Below, piece after piece: positions 33,101-44,480 of a stretch of DNA of 64,000 nucleotides. The notes under the pieces are model-generated. The model was not told where the DNA came from. It worked only from the letters and a program-made list of their open reading frames with translations, and searched no databases. The DNA is taken from positions 132,482,465-132,546,464 of the forward strand of contig NC_067477.1 of the NCBI RefSeq assembly GCF_947179515.1. The letters are read 5' to 3'. The translations under genes were made by a program, and so were the position numbers. The stretch comes from Apodemus sylvaticus. Taxonomy: Eukaryota > Chordata > Mammalia > Rodentia > Muridae. Every line of letters starts with the position of its first letter. Position 1 is the first letter of the stretch.

Positions 33101-33983
33101 GGGGAAGACCCTTGAGGACATCGGTACAGGGAGAAAGTTTCTGAACAGAACACCAATAGCGTATGCTCTAAGATCAAGAATTGACAAATGGGACCTCATA
33201 AAATTACAAAGTTTCTGTAAGGCAAAGGACACCATCAAGAGGACAAATCGGCAACCAACAAATTGGGAAAAGATCTTCACCAATCCTACATCAGATAGAG
33301 GGCTAATATCCAATATATATAAAGAACTCAAGAAGTTAGACTCCAGAAAACCAAACAACCCTATTAAAAAATGGGGTACAGAGTTAAACAAAGAATTCTC
33401 ACCTGAAGAACTTCGGATGGCGGAGAAGCATCTTAAAAAATGCTCAACTTCATTAGTCATTAGGGAAATGCAAATCAAAACAACCCTAAGATTTCATCTT
33501 ACACCAGTCAGAATGGCTAAGATTAAAAATTCAGGAGACAGCAGGTGTTGGAGCGGGTGTGGAGAAAGAGGAACACTCCTCCACTGCTGGTGGGGTTGCA
33601 AATTGGTACAACCACTCTGGAAATCAGTCTGGCGGTTCCTCCGAAAACTGGGCACCTCACTTCCAGAAGATCCTGCTATACCACTCCTGGGCATATACCC
33701 AGAAGACTCCCCACCATGTAATAAGGATACATGTTCTACTATGTTCATAGCAGCTCTATTTATAATTGCCAGATGCTGGAAAGAACCCAGGTATCCCTCA
33801 ACAGAAGAGTGGATGCAAAAAATGTGGTATATCTACACAATGGAGTACTATTCAGCCATTAGAAACAATGAATTCATGAAATTCTTAGGCAAATGGATGG
33901 AGCTAGAGAATATCATACTAAGTGAGGTAACCCAGACTCAAAAGGTGAATCATGGTATGCACTCACTAATAAGTGGATATTAA
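30160..33983 (+). pseudogene. L1 ORF2 (endonuclease-reverse transcriptase), nearly intact
   Basis: The endonuclease domain shows NINGLN, LQETHL, GDFNT and SDHYGI. The RT shows FADDM near 32,257, and the tail has CWSGCGERGTLLHCWWGC. TGA at 30622-30624 falls in the endonuclease, and a one-base deletion near 31,489 (relative to the L1 at 8.7-13.4 kb) causes a stop at 31495-31497. From 31,518 to 33,983 the frame stays open for 821 codons, covering all of RT and the C-terminal segment. ORF2 starts 59 bp after ORF1, the usual murine spacing. Confidence 0.94.
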
Positions 33984-34243
33984 CCTAGAAAACTGGAATA
34001 CCCAAAACATAATCTACACATCAAATGAGGTACAAGAAGAAAGGAGGAGTGGCCCCTGGTTCTGGAAAGACTCAGTGAAACAGTATTCGGCAAAACCAGA
34101 ACGGGGAAGTGGGAAGGGGTGGGTGGGAGGACAGGGGAAGAGAAGGGGGCTTACGGGACTTTCGGGGAGTGGGGGGGCTAGAAAAGGGAAATCATTTGAA
34201 ATGTAAATAAATTATATCGGAAAAAAAAAGGAAGCTGGACCCC

Positions 34244-34510
34244 CTTTTTATAAAACAAGACCTTGCATAGCCTTAGGAGAAACTTGCTGTTTGTATGCCA
34301 ACCAATCAGAAATAATTAGAAAAAAGTTTGCCATGGTCAAAGAAATCCTCAAAGGGAAAAAAAGGGAGACATTGATTAGGTAAATTCTCTTGTTTACTTG
34401 GTCCCCATGGCTGACCACCTTACTATGAGCATTAGCCACACTATTGATCCTTAGTCTGACCAGGCTAAAAGTTGAACCGTGCATTCCAAACTACATTGTC
34501 AACTACAGCA
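34244..34510 (+). pseudogene. env transmembrane-subunit fragment, right of the L1
   Basis: A CX6CC motif (34264-34290), used in class I env for the disulfide to the surface subunit, is intact. It is followed by a heptad region and a hydrophobic anchor. In the same frame there are stops at 34381-34383 and, inside the anchor, at 34426-34428. Relative to the left fragment the frame is also shifted by one base. Sequence to about 34,750 probably continues the remnant, but I do not recognise a 3' LTR. Confidence 0.78.
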
Positions 34511-34956
34511 CAGAGAATAAACTCAGTTAAGCTACTGGTCTGTAGGGCCAACTACGCCCCCTAGAATGTAAGTCGATCATTTGACTCACTCCTGTAGAGC
34601 CAATGAGGAATTGGACAGGGCAAGACAGTGCACAGAGAACTACCAAACTCTACCCTAGGGACCCGAGGTCAAGATGCCCCATCTAATGCAGCTTCTGCTA
34701 AACTGCTTGCTTGTGCAAAGACCCTGAAACTTATGAGCAAGATGCCAGGACATGGTTTTTATCTTTTTGCTGTGGACACTTAGGACCCAAACACCAGCAT
34801 GTAGTCCCAGCTGGCTAGAAAAAGACTTTCAATATACTGTAAACTGTCTAAGCCTGTAACATACATACATAACGGAAACAAAAATTTTCTTGAAATATTA
34901 ATCAGGAGCTCTCTGAGACTTTTTTTCTTAAACATAGTTTTTATCATTTTACTTTG

Positions 34957-35298
34957 TAGTAGAAAGGATTGAACCTGGGGCTTCCTGCATTCTAAGCAAG
35001 CACTCTTCCTCTGAGCCACAGCCCCAGATCTTCTATTTTGAAGCAGTGTCTCATACCATGTCTAGGTAACATGTGGTCTTGCCTCAAGTCTTCCAAACAG
35101 CTGGAACTGCAGGTCTGTGCCACCAGTTCTGGCAAATGTGTTTTTTTTTTTTTTTTTTGGGTTTTTTGGATTTGGTTTTTTCGAGACAGGGTTTCTCTGT
35201 ATAGCCCTGGCTGTCCTGGAACTCACTCTGTAGACCAGGCTGGTCTTGAACTCAGAAATCCGCCTGCCTCTGCCTCCCAAGTGCTGGGAGTTTGTACA
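34957..35298 (-). repeat. B4-type SINE followed by a B1
   Basis: An ID head (plus strand GATTGAACCTGGGGCTTCC, GCAAGCACTCTTCC) and a diverged B1 part occupy 34,957-35,130. A young B1 with a T20 start (its poly(A) read backwards) follows at 35,139-35,298, reading CGAGACAGGGTTTCTCTG and GTGCTGGGAG. Confidence 0.9.
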
Positions 35299-35394
35299 TA
35301 TCACCCCCCTTAAAAGCAGAAGGACCAGGAGTTCAGGGTCAGCCTCAGACTCATAAAGAATTCAAGGATCTCCTAGATCGCCTGAGCCCCTTTT

Positions 35395-35575
35395 ATAATT
35401 AATGCTGATCATCATCTTGACAGGACCTAGAATCAACTAAGAGACGAGGGCATTCCTATAGTAAAGTATAGTAAAGGATGACTTCCCACAGTGATGGGCT
35501 GTAAGCCAAAGGAAACCTTTCATGGGATGTTTTATTGTAGCAACAAGACAAGTATCTAATACAAACCCTGTCTCA
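35395..35575 (+). repeat. MaLR-like LTR fragment with internal deletion
   Basis: CAGGACCTAGAATCAACTAAGAGAC at the left and GATGGGCTGTAAGCC with CAAGTATCTAATACAA at the right are the two ends of a common rodent LTR repeat. The middle is missing. Confidence 0.55.
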
Positions 35576-35582
35576 AAAAAAA

Positions 35583-35765
35583 ATTTAAGGGCTGGGCATG
35601 GTGATTCATGCCTTTAATCCTAGCACTCATGAAGCAGAGGCAGGTGAATCTCTTGTGAGTTCACAGCCAGCCTGGTCTACATAGTGGGTTCCAGGACAGA
35701 CAGGACTGTCGATAGACACGATAATCAATCAATCAGACAAACAAAAAACAAACCATAAAGCCCAA
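35583..35765 (+). repeat. B1 SINE
   Basis: GGGCTGGGCATGGTGATTCA, CCTTTAATCCTAGCACTC and CAGCCTGGTCTACATAG are diagnostic, with an A/C-rich tail. Confidence 0.9.
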
Positions 35766-37144
35766 AAAGTATTTAAGTATGGTTTAGTATGTAATGCTTC
35801 CAACCCACTATAATGAGTATATATCTTGCAATGAAACCCAACCATTTTATTTCTTACTAAATTATTTGAATCTATAAAACAGACATTGTGATCCTTCTGC
35901 CTACACAATTTTTTCTATTGTTGTAGAAAAAATAAATGGAACTGAACTAAGATTGTGGCAGAGATTTGTTGCTGGTTTGATAGACTGGATAAATAAGAAT
36001 CACTGAGAAAAGATTTACAAGCGATGTCGAGTCCCAGGGGGCAGGAAAGCATTCCATCCAGAGAGAACAGGCAGCACCAAAGTCCTCAGGCAAGCGCTTG
36101 CCTGTTGGGAGACCAGCAAGGAACTTAGCTGCCTGGAACCAAGAGCACAGAGTTAGGTTCTAGAAAATGAGATTAAGGAGTTCATATTATGTACCACCTT
36201 CAGATCATTGGGAGAACTTAGACTTTTCATCTTGAATGAAAGGGTGAGTCATTCTGGGCAGAAAAGCAATGATATCCAATTTACATTTCAGATGAATCAC
36301 TGGAACTACCTGGTTTGGAAGAGGCCTTAGTAAATGCAAGAAAACCAACAGAGAGACTTTCTATGAACAGGAGTAACTAGGAAGTCAAAGTATTAGTGAC
36401 TCAACCCACTAGAGTGTGATAAGAATGGACAGCTAGATGCCAGACAAAATTTAGTAGTGCTAACAAAGCTTTTCAAAGGATAGGATGGGGTGGAGTGGGG
36501 TGGGGTGATGAGCTTTTCAAAAAAAAAAATTCTAAGGTTTCTGGCTTGAATAATGAAAAGATGAAGAAGTTGCATCTGTAGAGAGGTAGGGGCGGAAGTT
36601 TCCTTGGAGCAGGTTTAAATAAAAACAGAGAAGGAACAATCCAGACAAATCAGAGGTGAAATGGGCACATTCAGCCAGCTGTAGATTAAGAACGTTTTGG
36701 AAGTAGGAAAAGCAGGTCTGCAATGAACTTGTTCACACTGTTTATTGTTCCCCCAAACAATGCAGTAAAACTATTTGCATAGCATTTATACTGGATTGGG
36801 TATTACATGCAATCTACAAGTGATTCAGACTGCATAGAAGAATATACTCGGCTGTATTGAGACACTATCATTCTAGATTCTAGATACAGAGCACTTGGAC
36901 ATCCTCAGATTTTGACATTGTTTTGCAGTAGTCCTAAAATGAATGCCTTATAAATAGAGGACTGACTCCTAGAGGAAGTGAGTCCAAAAAATGTTGGTTT
37001 TAAAGGTTAAAATCATACCTTATATGGGGAAAATTGTCTTGTTTTGGGTGGGCACAAAACTGCTTTTATAAGTTGTAACTGATTTAAAGTATTTGGATTT
37101 TTCAAAATATGGTAGCAGGAATCTGAACCATAGTTGTTGTTATT
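35766..37144. other. No recognised feature
   Basis: Ordinary sequence. The only oddity is a short GGGGTGGAGTGGGGTGGGGTG tract near 36,485 followed by an A run. No exon is supported. Confidence 0.45.
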
Positions 37145-37350
37145 TCTTTTCTTTTCTTTTTTTTTTTTTAAAAAGATGTATTCATTTATTATATGTAAGT
37201 ACACTGTAGCTGTCCTCAGAAGCACCTGAAGAGGGCATCAGATCTCATTACAAATGGTTGTGAGCCACCATGTGGTTGCTGGGATTTGAACTCAGGACCC
37301 CCGGAAGAACAGTCAATGTTCTTAACGGCTGAGCCATCTCTCCAGCCTTT
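37145..37350 (-). repeat. B2 SINE, young
   Basis: Minus-strand reading gives GGCTGGAGAGATGGCTCAGC through the 3' region with TGTAGCTGTCCTCAGA, ending in an A/T-rich tail at the plus-strand start. It is close to B2_Mm consensus. Confidence 0.93.
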
Positions 37351-37649
37351 GTTCTTTTTTAAAGTTGTAGAATATTTTCAGATATAATTAATTTTTGCAT
37401 GCATAAGGATATTTGAATAATGAAATTCAGTCTTTACAGACCACAAGAAAAGGTTTAATTGCCAGCACAATTACTACCTGTATGTAAAGCCAGCCTTAAG
37501 AACCAGGACAACTGGCCAGCAAGGCTCTTGTTCAAATAATTATTTTCTATACAGAAAGCATACTAAAGCTTCCCAGTTTTGCAAACGTTACTTTTATTCC
37601 CTCAGACAAAATGATGAGATCAGAGCTGTACCCAAGATGTGTGAATACA

Positions 37650-38180
37650 GCTCTGGCTGAATGTCTTTCTCTGTTCTAACCATCCCTAGGCCTAGGCCTG
37701 GAAGCCTCTGTAGATTCTGATCTTCCAAGCTGACTGATTCCATCTGGCTTCTCACAGTTTCTAACTGAATTGCTCTCCCTGGCCTTAAACTAACTCTGGC
37801 AATCTGTTCTAATCTTCTGGCTCCTTCCCATTCTCTGGCTAGTTCTGTCTTGACCTGTGTCTATCTTGTTCTCCCTGCAACCTGTCTCTGTAGAACTGTC
37901 CCAGTAAAACTGCTATACATACACCACACACATCACACATCATATACCACACCACATTTTCTCTCTCAGTGCTCTTAAGTAGCCTCTCTTTCCTGTGCTC
38001 ATGTTAGTTGGACATATACTATCTCTGACTCATTCAGGCAAATCTTTCTCCAATTCATCACTTTGTCTGCCCCTCAATTAGATGTCACTTTCAAAGATGG
38101 CTGCTTCCTTCTACAAACAATCCCTACCTTCATTATTAAGGATTAAAGGTGTGTGCTGAGGGCGTGCCTACATTCTAAAC
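37650..38180. repeat. CT-rich possible rodent RMER-like repeat
   Basis: Repeated TTCTGGCT, CTCTGGC and CTGTCT phrases and the end GGATTAAAGGTGTGTGC suggest a medium-reiterated rodent element. Family and boundaries are not certain. Sequence on both sides (37,351-37,650 and 38,181-38,815) is featureless to me. Confidence 0.35.
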
Positions 38181-38817
38181 AGATCATACTAAAGTACAGA
38201 GTGTCTGCATTTTGGCAGATCATATCTTTGGATGCCCTTGCCAGAGCATCTAGCATGTTACTAGATTAAAATGACAGTAACAGCGTCCAATTTGAAAGAT
38301 CTCAACTGACTGATGTACACGTCCCTGTGTTTGAGGACAGGGCTCAACATCACTTCTTGAATTAAACCCAAGGACATGTCCCTCTCCTTTTGTTGTTGGA
38401 TTATATCCTTAGAGCACTGTCACTTTGTTAATATGTAGAACTTAGACTTTGTTAATTTATAGAATAGAGACTATCTTTAAATCCCTGGCGACTGAGCTGT
38501 GCCAAGCATAACTAGCTCCACAAACATTACGCTGAGTTAAAACAAGGCCAGCAAGTTCCCTCCAGTTTTAGTGTACAGAGATACCTGCCTTCTTCACCAC
38601 TGTGTGGCAGCAAAGCACAGACTTTTTGCCCTTTTAGTTAGATGTCAGCAGGCATGAATATTCAAGTTGAAGACACTGGTCATTTGGAGAATTCCTTTCC
38701 TGACAAGATGTAAATAACACCTGTCCCTTCTCATAAGGTCCCAGTGACAAATGAAAGTCTCATTCCCTCACGTTCAGCTTGGAACCAATGGATTTCCTAT
38801 ACATACAAAGCATTCAG

Positions 38818-39200
38818 AGTGCCAGTTGATTTTTGTCAACTTGACACAGGCCTAAGACATATCCAGGAAGAGGAAATCTTGGGAAAGTGCCTCCCTAAGA
38901 TGGGCCTGTAGGAAAGTCTGTAAGGTGTTCCCTTCACTAATGATCTATGTGGGAGGTGCCGTCCCTAGGCAGGTAGTCTTGGATGGTACAAGAAAGCCCA
39001 AACAAACCAGAAGGAGCAAACTGCTTTGACATCACTGTCCATCACTGAAGGAAGCTGGGGTAGGAACAGAGGCAGAAGCTGTGGAGGAGTGTAGGCTTCC
39101 TTAACTGACAGACAGTGATGTGAAAGTTTAGTCAAAATAAGCCCGTTCTTTCTGAGGTTGCTTTTGTATCGTGGTGTTTGATCGCAGCAGCAGAACCCCT
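38818..39200 (+). repeat. MaLR-type rodent LTR repeat
   Basis: GCCAGTTGATTTTTGTCAACTTGACACAGG opens it (as adjacent blocks). AAATAAGCCCGTTCTTTCTGAGGTTGC and GTGGTGTTTGATCGCAGCAG close it. It is the plus-strand counterpart of the repeat at 19,765-20,165. Positions 39,201-39,600 are unremarkable. Confidence 0.6.
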
Positions 39201-39609
39201 CAGGGAGCACAGGCAAGGGTCTAATTGCGGAAGTGCAGGTGACCCCAAAGCTGCCGCACTGGAAAGTCTTCACCCAGTGTGGCTGATGGTTTTTCCATAG
39301 CTGCACTGATACAGCCCCCTCAGGTGACTTCCCCTAACCAACACACTGTAGCATCTTCTAAGGTCCATGCAGTTAGGGCAGAATTGCATGCACATGGCTG
39401 GAATTAGCAACTGGACTCTGAGGTGAGGGTCCAGTGACCCACCCTCCTCCTCCTCTCTGAGGGAATATCGTCAGTCACCAGGCCAGACTCTGACACAGCA
39501 GGTTTCTATAGATGGCACCTCCTTTGCTTGGAGCCCCACCTTCCATAACACTGGGTTTAGGAGAATGGCATTACAGTGTGGCCTCACTGTCAATGCTGTG
39601 TAGCTCTGT

Positions 39610-40035
39610 GTTGTTTGAATAAAAGATTTGTTTCTAGAGATAGGCTTCACTGTGTAGCCAAGTCTGGCCTAGAACTCTGGATCCTCCTCCTGCCTCCCAT
39701 ATGTCAAAATTATAGGCAGCTTATAATAACATGCTTCAATGTGAAATACAGCTTTGATACCATAAAGCATATACAACAAATACTTATTTTTAAAAAGACT
39801 TTAGCTTATTTACCTCCTACTCAAAAGTATGAAAGAATAACTTGTCAGTTCAGTTTAAATAAGCGAACTGCCTGGCCTGGCCATACATTCCTTTAGTCCC
39901 CCCACTTGGGGGGCAGAGGAAAGCAGATCTCAAAGTTTGAGGCCTGTCTGGTCCACAGAGCAAGTTCTAGGACAGCCAAGAATGCATAGAAAAACCCTCT
40001 TGCAAAGAAAAAAAAAGAAAAGAAAAAAGAAAGAA
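39610..40035. repeat. Two B1-type SINEs in opposite orientation
   Basis: A diverged minus-strand B1 is at 39,610-39,722 (GAGATAGGCTTCACTGTGTAGCC). A plus-strand B1 lacking its first bases is at 39,890-40,035 (CCACTTGGGGGGCAGAGG, GAGGCCTGTCTGGTCC), ending in AAAAAAAAAGAAAAGAAA. Confidence 0.75.
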
Positions 40036-41004
40036 ATAGAAATATGTATTATAAATAATCACTAGGAAATAAAATCCATAAAAATTATTTTTAAAGTCAT
40101 GAACATAGTTATATAGACTTTTTTACTTAAGCAAATATTTAAACCTCATAAGAAAATAGTAATGAGGAAAATAGAAATAATATAGCCTGAAAGTATTAGA
40201 ACATGAAATTATATATGTAAGTCACAAATTCCTAAAATATGGATGCTTGAATAAGATTTGAAAAATCTTAGATGTGTTAAAAAATAAATAAAAGTAATGT
40301 GTTGGGAGCAGTAACTTATCAGCCTGGTAACATCTCAAGTTAATTATGTCTCTTCTTAAGCTTTAAAGACTATATCTTTGTTCTTTTCTAAAACAAAACA
40401 CCCCACAGGGTCTCATGTAGCTTAGGCTGGCCCCGTGTTCATGTATGCATTCACCCCAGCTCCCTGTTCAGCTGTATGTAATAAGTACGCTGAGGTTCTT
40501 GGGTGCTGAGAGTTCTCCATCAGAGGGCCCAGGTCAGCCAGTCCCTGTTTTTCTTTGTGTGCCTGTTCTTTCTGCACCACCTCCTCAGCCTAGGCAGGTC
40601 CATCCCTGGAGCTGGGCTAAGCACGGCAGACCGTCTGGGAGAAAGTCTGCAAAATAGGGCCATTTTACTTTAAATTCAAATGTTTTAACAAAAATTTTGT
40701 CTTTCTGAGCAACTGAGTGCTGTACTGAGTGGCTCCTGACATTGTCCCTGTGGCAATAGCAATTTGATGTTGTCAAATTAATTTCACAGCTCACGCTGGC
40801 ATCTGCCCTCTTTGGCTGGATTTGGCTTGGACTCAGTGGGACTCTGCATGCCAAAACTAACAGGAGTTTGAGCCAGGGGATCCCAGGGAAAGATGGGACT
40901 GGCAGAGAGTGACAACGAGAGCTGGGCACTTACCATGAGCGCCGCCCTTACCCACTTAGACGCGCCATGTCAGTGCTGGGGAGGTGGAGGCACATGCATC
41001 TCCG
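40036..41004. other. AT-rich then GC-richer sequence, no gene recognised
   Basis: 40,036-40,350 is AT-rich. 40,440-40,950 is GC-richer with an open stretch on each strand, but neither shows a family, and splice sites with conserved coding are not evident. Confidence 0.4.
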
Positions 41005-41435
41005 GGGTTCATTGGTCAGAATTCCAGGTTAGTCAGAGACCTTGTCTCAAAACACAAGGTGGATGGTGCTGGGGGGAGGGGCAGATATTCAAGGTTGTCC
41101 TTTGGCTTCCACAAACACATGCACACACATACACGCACGTATCCACATACACAAACACCTTAGCATGAAACTCCAGTAATGAGTTGTAAAATGTGGACCT
41201 TCCATTAAAAAAAAATCCTGTAAAGCCATGGACAGTGGCTGACCCATTTGGGAGTGAAACAGGAACAAGAGTTCAAGACCATTCTCAAGTAGAGTGAGTT
41301 CAAGGTAACAGGGCTACATGGGACCCTGTCTCCAGTAGATAAATAAGACGAAAAATAAGTGCAATGGGTTGGCAAAATAGGTAGGTAGGTACAAGATGGT
41401 TGTGCATGCACATACACACACACACACACACACCA
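41005..41435 (+). repeat. SINE tail, proto-B1 and CA repeat
   Basis: 41,005-41,165 is a plus-strand B3/B4-type 3' part with ACACATGCACACACATACACGC. 41,225-41,345 is an old B1-like unit (AGAGTTCAAGACCATTC, GGGACCCTGTCTCC). 41,405-41,435 is a short (CA)n. Confidence 0.6.
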
Positions 41436-41529
41436 TATATTTGCTGATATATTGGTGTGAGAATTAAATGAGATTATACATGAAAAACTCTGGCATGTCA
41501 TACCCAATGCTGTTAAAAAGTAAAAGTCA

Positions 41530-41745
41530 AGGTGTGCTGGAGGGTTGGCTCAGTGCTTAAGAGCCCTTGTTGTTGCAAAGGAATGGGGTTTGTTTTCCAG
41601 CACCTACATCATGGGGGATCGGTTCCCGCCAACCCCCTCCTTGGTCACCAGTCATGCATATGGTACACAGACATACATGCAGGCAAAACATTCATACATA
41701 TAAAATAGCCAGAACGATTTGAAAATATTAAAAATAAAAAATAAA
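41530..41745 (+). repeat. B3-type SINE
   Basis: GCTGGAGGGTTGGCTCAGTG begins it. A ACATGCAGGCAAAACATTC tail ends it. Confidence 0.75.
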
Positions 41746-43412
41746 CAAGAAAAAGAATCTCCCTGGATCCTTCAGAAAGCAACTGGCTGGCTCAGATGCT
41801 ACTTTGATACTTAAGATCTATTTTATGCTTTGGCCTACCAGAACAATGAATATGTGCTGTTCTAAGCCACTAATGGGGTGCTGTTTGTTACAGCATCAGT
41901 ACAAGACTCACACGTTCCCTAGGGTGAGAGAATGCCAACAGACTTCCCACTCCATTTGCCTCAGTTTCCAAGCGAGACTGACCTCCAGTTCTCACTGACT
42001 GGCTACCCTCAGCCCACCTCCTTGCCTCACAGACTCCATGTGGAACAAGACACAACTCGAGCAATACTGCACAGAGAACGTGCACCACTGGGTTTGCTGA
42101 GGCTAGCCCCTACCCTTGGCCTACCATGGGTGTGGGAATAGGGGCATTCAGACAGTGTAGTGTGAAAAGTTCTTTCAAACGCAGTTAACAAGCCAACACT
42201 TCCCAGCACACACAAGCAAAAAGGGACCAAAATGAGGATTCCTGGAAGAAATAAAGTATGCCATGTGCCCCAGCATGGAGGGGGCCTCTGTCTGTGCTGA
42301 GAGCAGCCACAAACTTGGGAGGGCCTCATAGAGGAAGAATTGGGGCCGGGCCCTGGGTCTGTCTTAGGTCAAAGGGTATATTATCGGGACCTTGTTAGAG
42401 ACTCCTGGGATCTTCAGAGACAAGAGGGGCCCAGGATGTGTGTGCTCCTACTCACCAAGTCTTCTAGAGCTGAGAGGCTTTCAGCCAAGAACATAGCCTT
42501 CCTCATTACGAACCCACAAAGCCCACAGACCTGGCCCTCTCATCTGGTTGACAGATAAAGACACAGGTTAAAGGTGTGCAAGGATCCTGATGCTGACACT
42601 CAGGCAAGGGCTCTTTCTAGTGTATTCCACACAATTCTCTCTTTCTAAATGCAAACACAACTGTTTGTAGCAGCGACACGTGCCCATGAAGCGAAACAGA
42701 GGCATAATTACAAGGGCTTGGGAATTAATGGTACTAAATGGGTAATTTGGGTTTCATGTTAAATCCTGGAATGGATGACCCAGGGTCAGAAAGATTGGCT
42801 TTCCAAGTGTCACCTCTGCCATCCTGTGGTCAGATGACAATATAACCACAACAACTGGGCATTGATACTGTCATCACAGTCGCCATCCACGACCTTGGGG
42901 TCGGGTGAATGGATTGAATGTGAGATCTGACTTGTAAGGCCTGAGATGACAAAATAAAATGTTAAATATACAAATAAAGGTTAAATGTTTTCCACGACAT
43001 TTCAGCTCAGCGTGAGAACCGTGGAAGAGTCCCTTCATTCATTTCTTCAACAAATATTTATTAAACACTGTCTTAGTTGGTTTCCCTGGAAACAGACCTC
43101 AGGCAGAGATGTGTGAGGGAGGGTGGATGGAGACTGCTCTTGAGAGCAACCCTTGTAAGGGTTTGAGGGAAAAAGAACTGGCTGGAAAGAGTTGAACTGA
43201 GATGAACTTGCAACAGAGGTCTGGGCCAATCCTGCTATGAGCTGTGAAGTTGGCTGGGCACACAGACCGAGCCTTGACATTTCTGTATCCAGTTGTCTTT
43301 AGACTAGCCCTGAACTACGGCAGACAATGCGACTGCCTGAAAGGGAAGCTCCTCGGTTCTAGCGGTAGAGCCGCACCACAGCATCCACCATAGACATCTG
43401 CGCTCGCCAGAG
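41746..43412. other. No recognised gene or repeat
   Basis: The longest repeat-poor stretch of the upstream region. Several short open frames exist on both strands without recognisable content. A fragment at about 43,070-43,300 beginning CTGTCTTAGTTGGTTTCC could be an eroded LTR. Confidence 0.4.
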
Positions 43413-43437
43413 CCCTAACCTTAACCTAACCGTAACC
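43413..43437 (+). repeat. Degenerate telomere-like tract
   Basis: CCCTAACCTTAACCTAACC followed by GTAACC gives four consecutive telomere-like units with single-base changes. Confidence 0.55.
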
Positions 43438-44254
43438 AGGTCTAGAGGTCCAGAATGGGGTGATAAAACACCTCTGCTTCTAAAGGTATTCAGAAGCACA
43501 GGGGACAGAAATACACAGCGGGGGTTGTTTGTTTGTTGTTTTTTAAATCAAAAACCAAAAAGCAAAGATGGTCAGAAAATGTATTCCAAAAGACTTAGTG
43601 GCAAAGAAAATTTTTGCTTTTCATTACAACAGTAGAGAGTCTTGAGCATGTGTGTGTGTGTGAGGGGGGGAAATGAGCTCCGATCTGCTGATATAAACGG
43701 TGAAGAAAAGACCCTCCCTACTGAGACTTAACCAAAGCACTGGGGTTGGCTTCCATGTTCATCTGTAAAAGAGCCTGGCTCCCTTGTTTCCTTTGGCTGT
43801 ACCCAGGCAGACATGATATATATCCCATATATCCCATATCCCAGAGCGGCAGGTGTGCGCGGTTGGAATAGGCAGGTGTCATTCCTGGGCGGAGGTCTGT
43901 TCGTTTTCCCCACGGGTAGTGCTTTGGTAACTCCAGGAAAGCTGGCTCCTCATATCTGTGTGAGTGGATTGTGAGAAGTTTGTGGTTCTTTGCTCCTACC
44001 TCTCTGGTGTTCCTTGACCTGACTGGTGGTCTCAGCCGTTCCTTCATCTCCTTCCCTTTGTTCTAACTCTTCTCCCACCGATGCAAACTTTGTTTCCTCT
44101 CAAAGAGAAGCAATTCTCTCAAGGAAAAGATCCTCACCTGTTGTCCCTGACATGACAGTGAATTCTCTAATTTTAGATATAAGCTTAAATGTTTGAAATG
44201 GACAAAAATATTTCTGCAAGACAATTTTCAGGAAATCCTTTTGGAACTTAAAAA
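43438..44254. other. No recognised feature
   Basis: Ordinary sequence with a short TGTGTGTGTGAGGGGGGG tract near 43,650 and a tandem ATATCCC repeat near 43,820-43,840. Confidence 0.4.
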
Positions 44255-44480
44255 AGTCAATATATATATAATGTATAGAATAACACACACACACACACAT
44301 GCATTTCTTAGGGCTGGTTGTGACCCACACCTTTAATCCTAACACTCAGGAAGCAGAGGCAAGTAGATCTCTTAGCGTTCCAAGACAGCCTGGTCTAAAT
44401 AGCAAATTCTAGGCCAGCAAAGGTATGTAGTAAGACCCTATCTCAGAAAACTAAAAAACTAACAACAACAACAAAAGCAT
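44255..44480 (+). repeat. TA/CA microsatellite and old B1
   Basis: TATATATATA (near 44,263) and ACACACACACACACACA (near 44,284) precede a diverged B1 (44,308-44,480) with CACACCTTTAATCCTAACAC and an AACAACAACAAC tail. Confidence 0.75.

Larger units (their letters stand above)
27879..34227 (+). mobile_element. Near-full-length L1 (6.35 kb) with 16-bp target duplication
   Basis: A GC-rich 5' UTR is followed by ORF1, a 59-bp spacer, ORF2, a G-rich 3' UTR and a poly(A) end. The 16-bp repeat AAGGAAGCTGGACCCC at 27863-27878 and 34228-34243 brackets it exactly. Only a few disabling lesions exist: two nonsense codons in ORF1, one nonsense codon and one one-base deletion in ORF2. The insertion is therefore fairly young, though not currently active. 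The 3' UTR with GGGGAGTGGGGGGGCTAG is of the Mus L1Md type. Confidence 0.95.
24190..34750 (+). mobile_element. Class I endogenous retrovirus remnant (pol-env), thrice interrupted
   Basis: Decayed gammaretrovirus-like sequence runs from the end of reverse transcriptase through RNase H and integrase (24,190-26,620) into env (about 26,620-27,189, 27,770-27,878 and 34,244-34,510). It has no recognisable gag, and I find neither of its own LTRs. The 5' part is cut off inside RT. It is interrupted by LTRs at 26,246-26,555 and 27,190-27,769 and by an L1 at 27,879-34,227. All frames carry many stops and shifts, so no product is expected. The 3' edge near 34,750 is approximate. Confidence 0.85.

Noticed and set aside
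37650..38180. Possible processed pseudogene
   Set aside because: No frame or known protein. The repeated CTCTGGC phrases suggest a rodent medium-reiterated repeat instead.
40585..40929. 114-codon minus frame in GC-richer DNA
   Set aside because: No recognisable domain, no supporting splice sites or neighbouring exons, and length is within chance.
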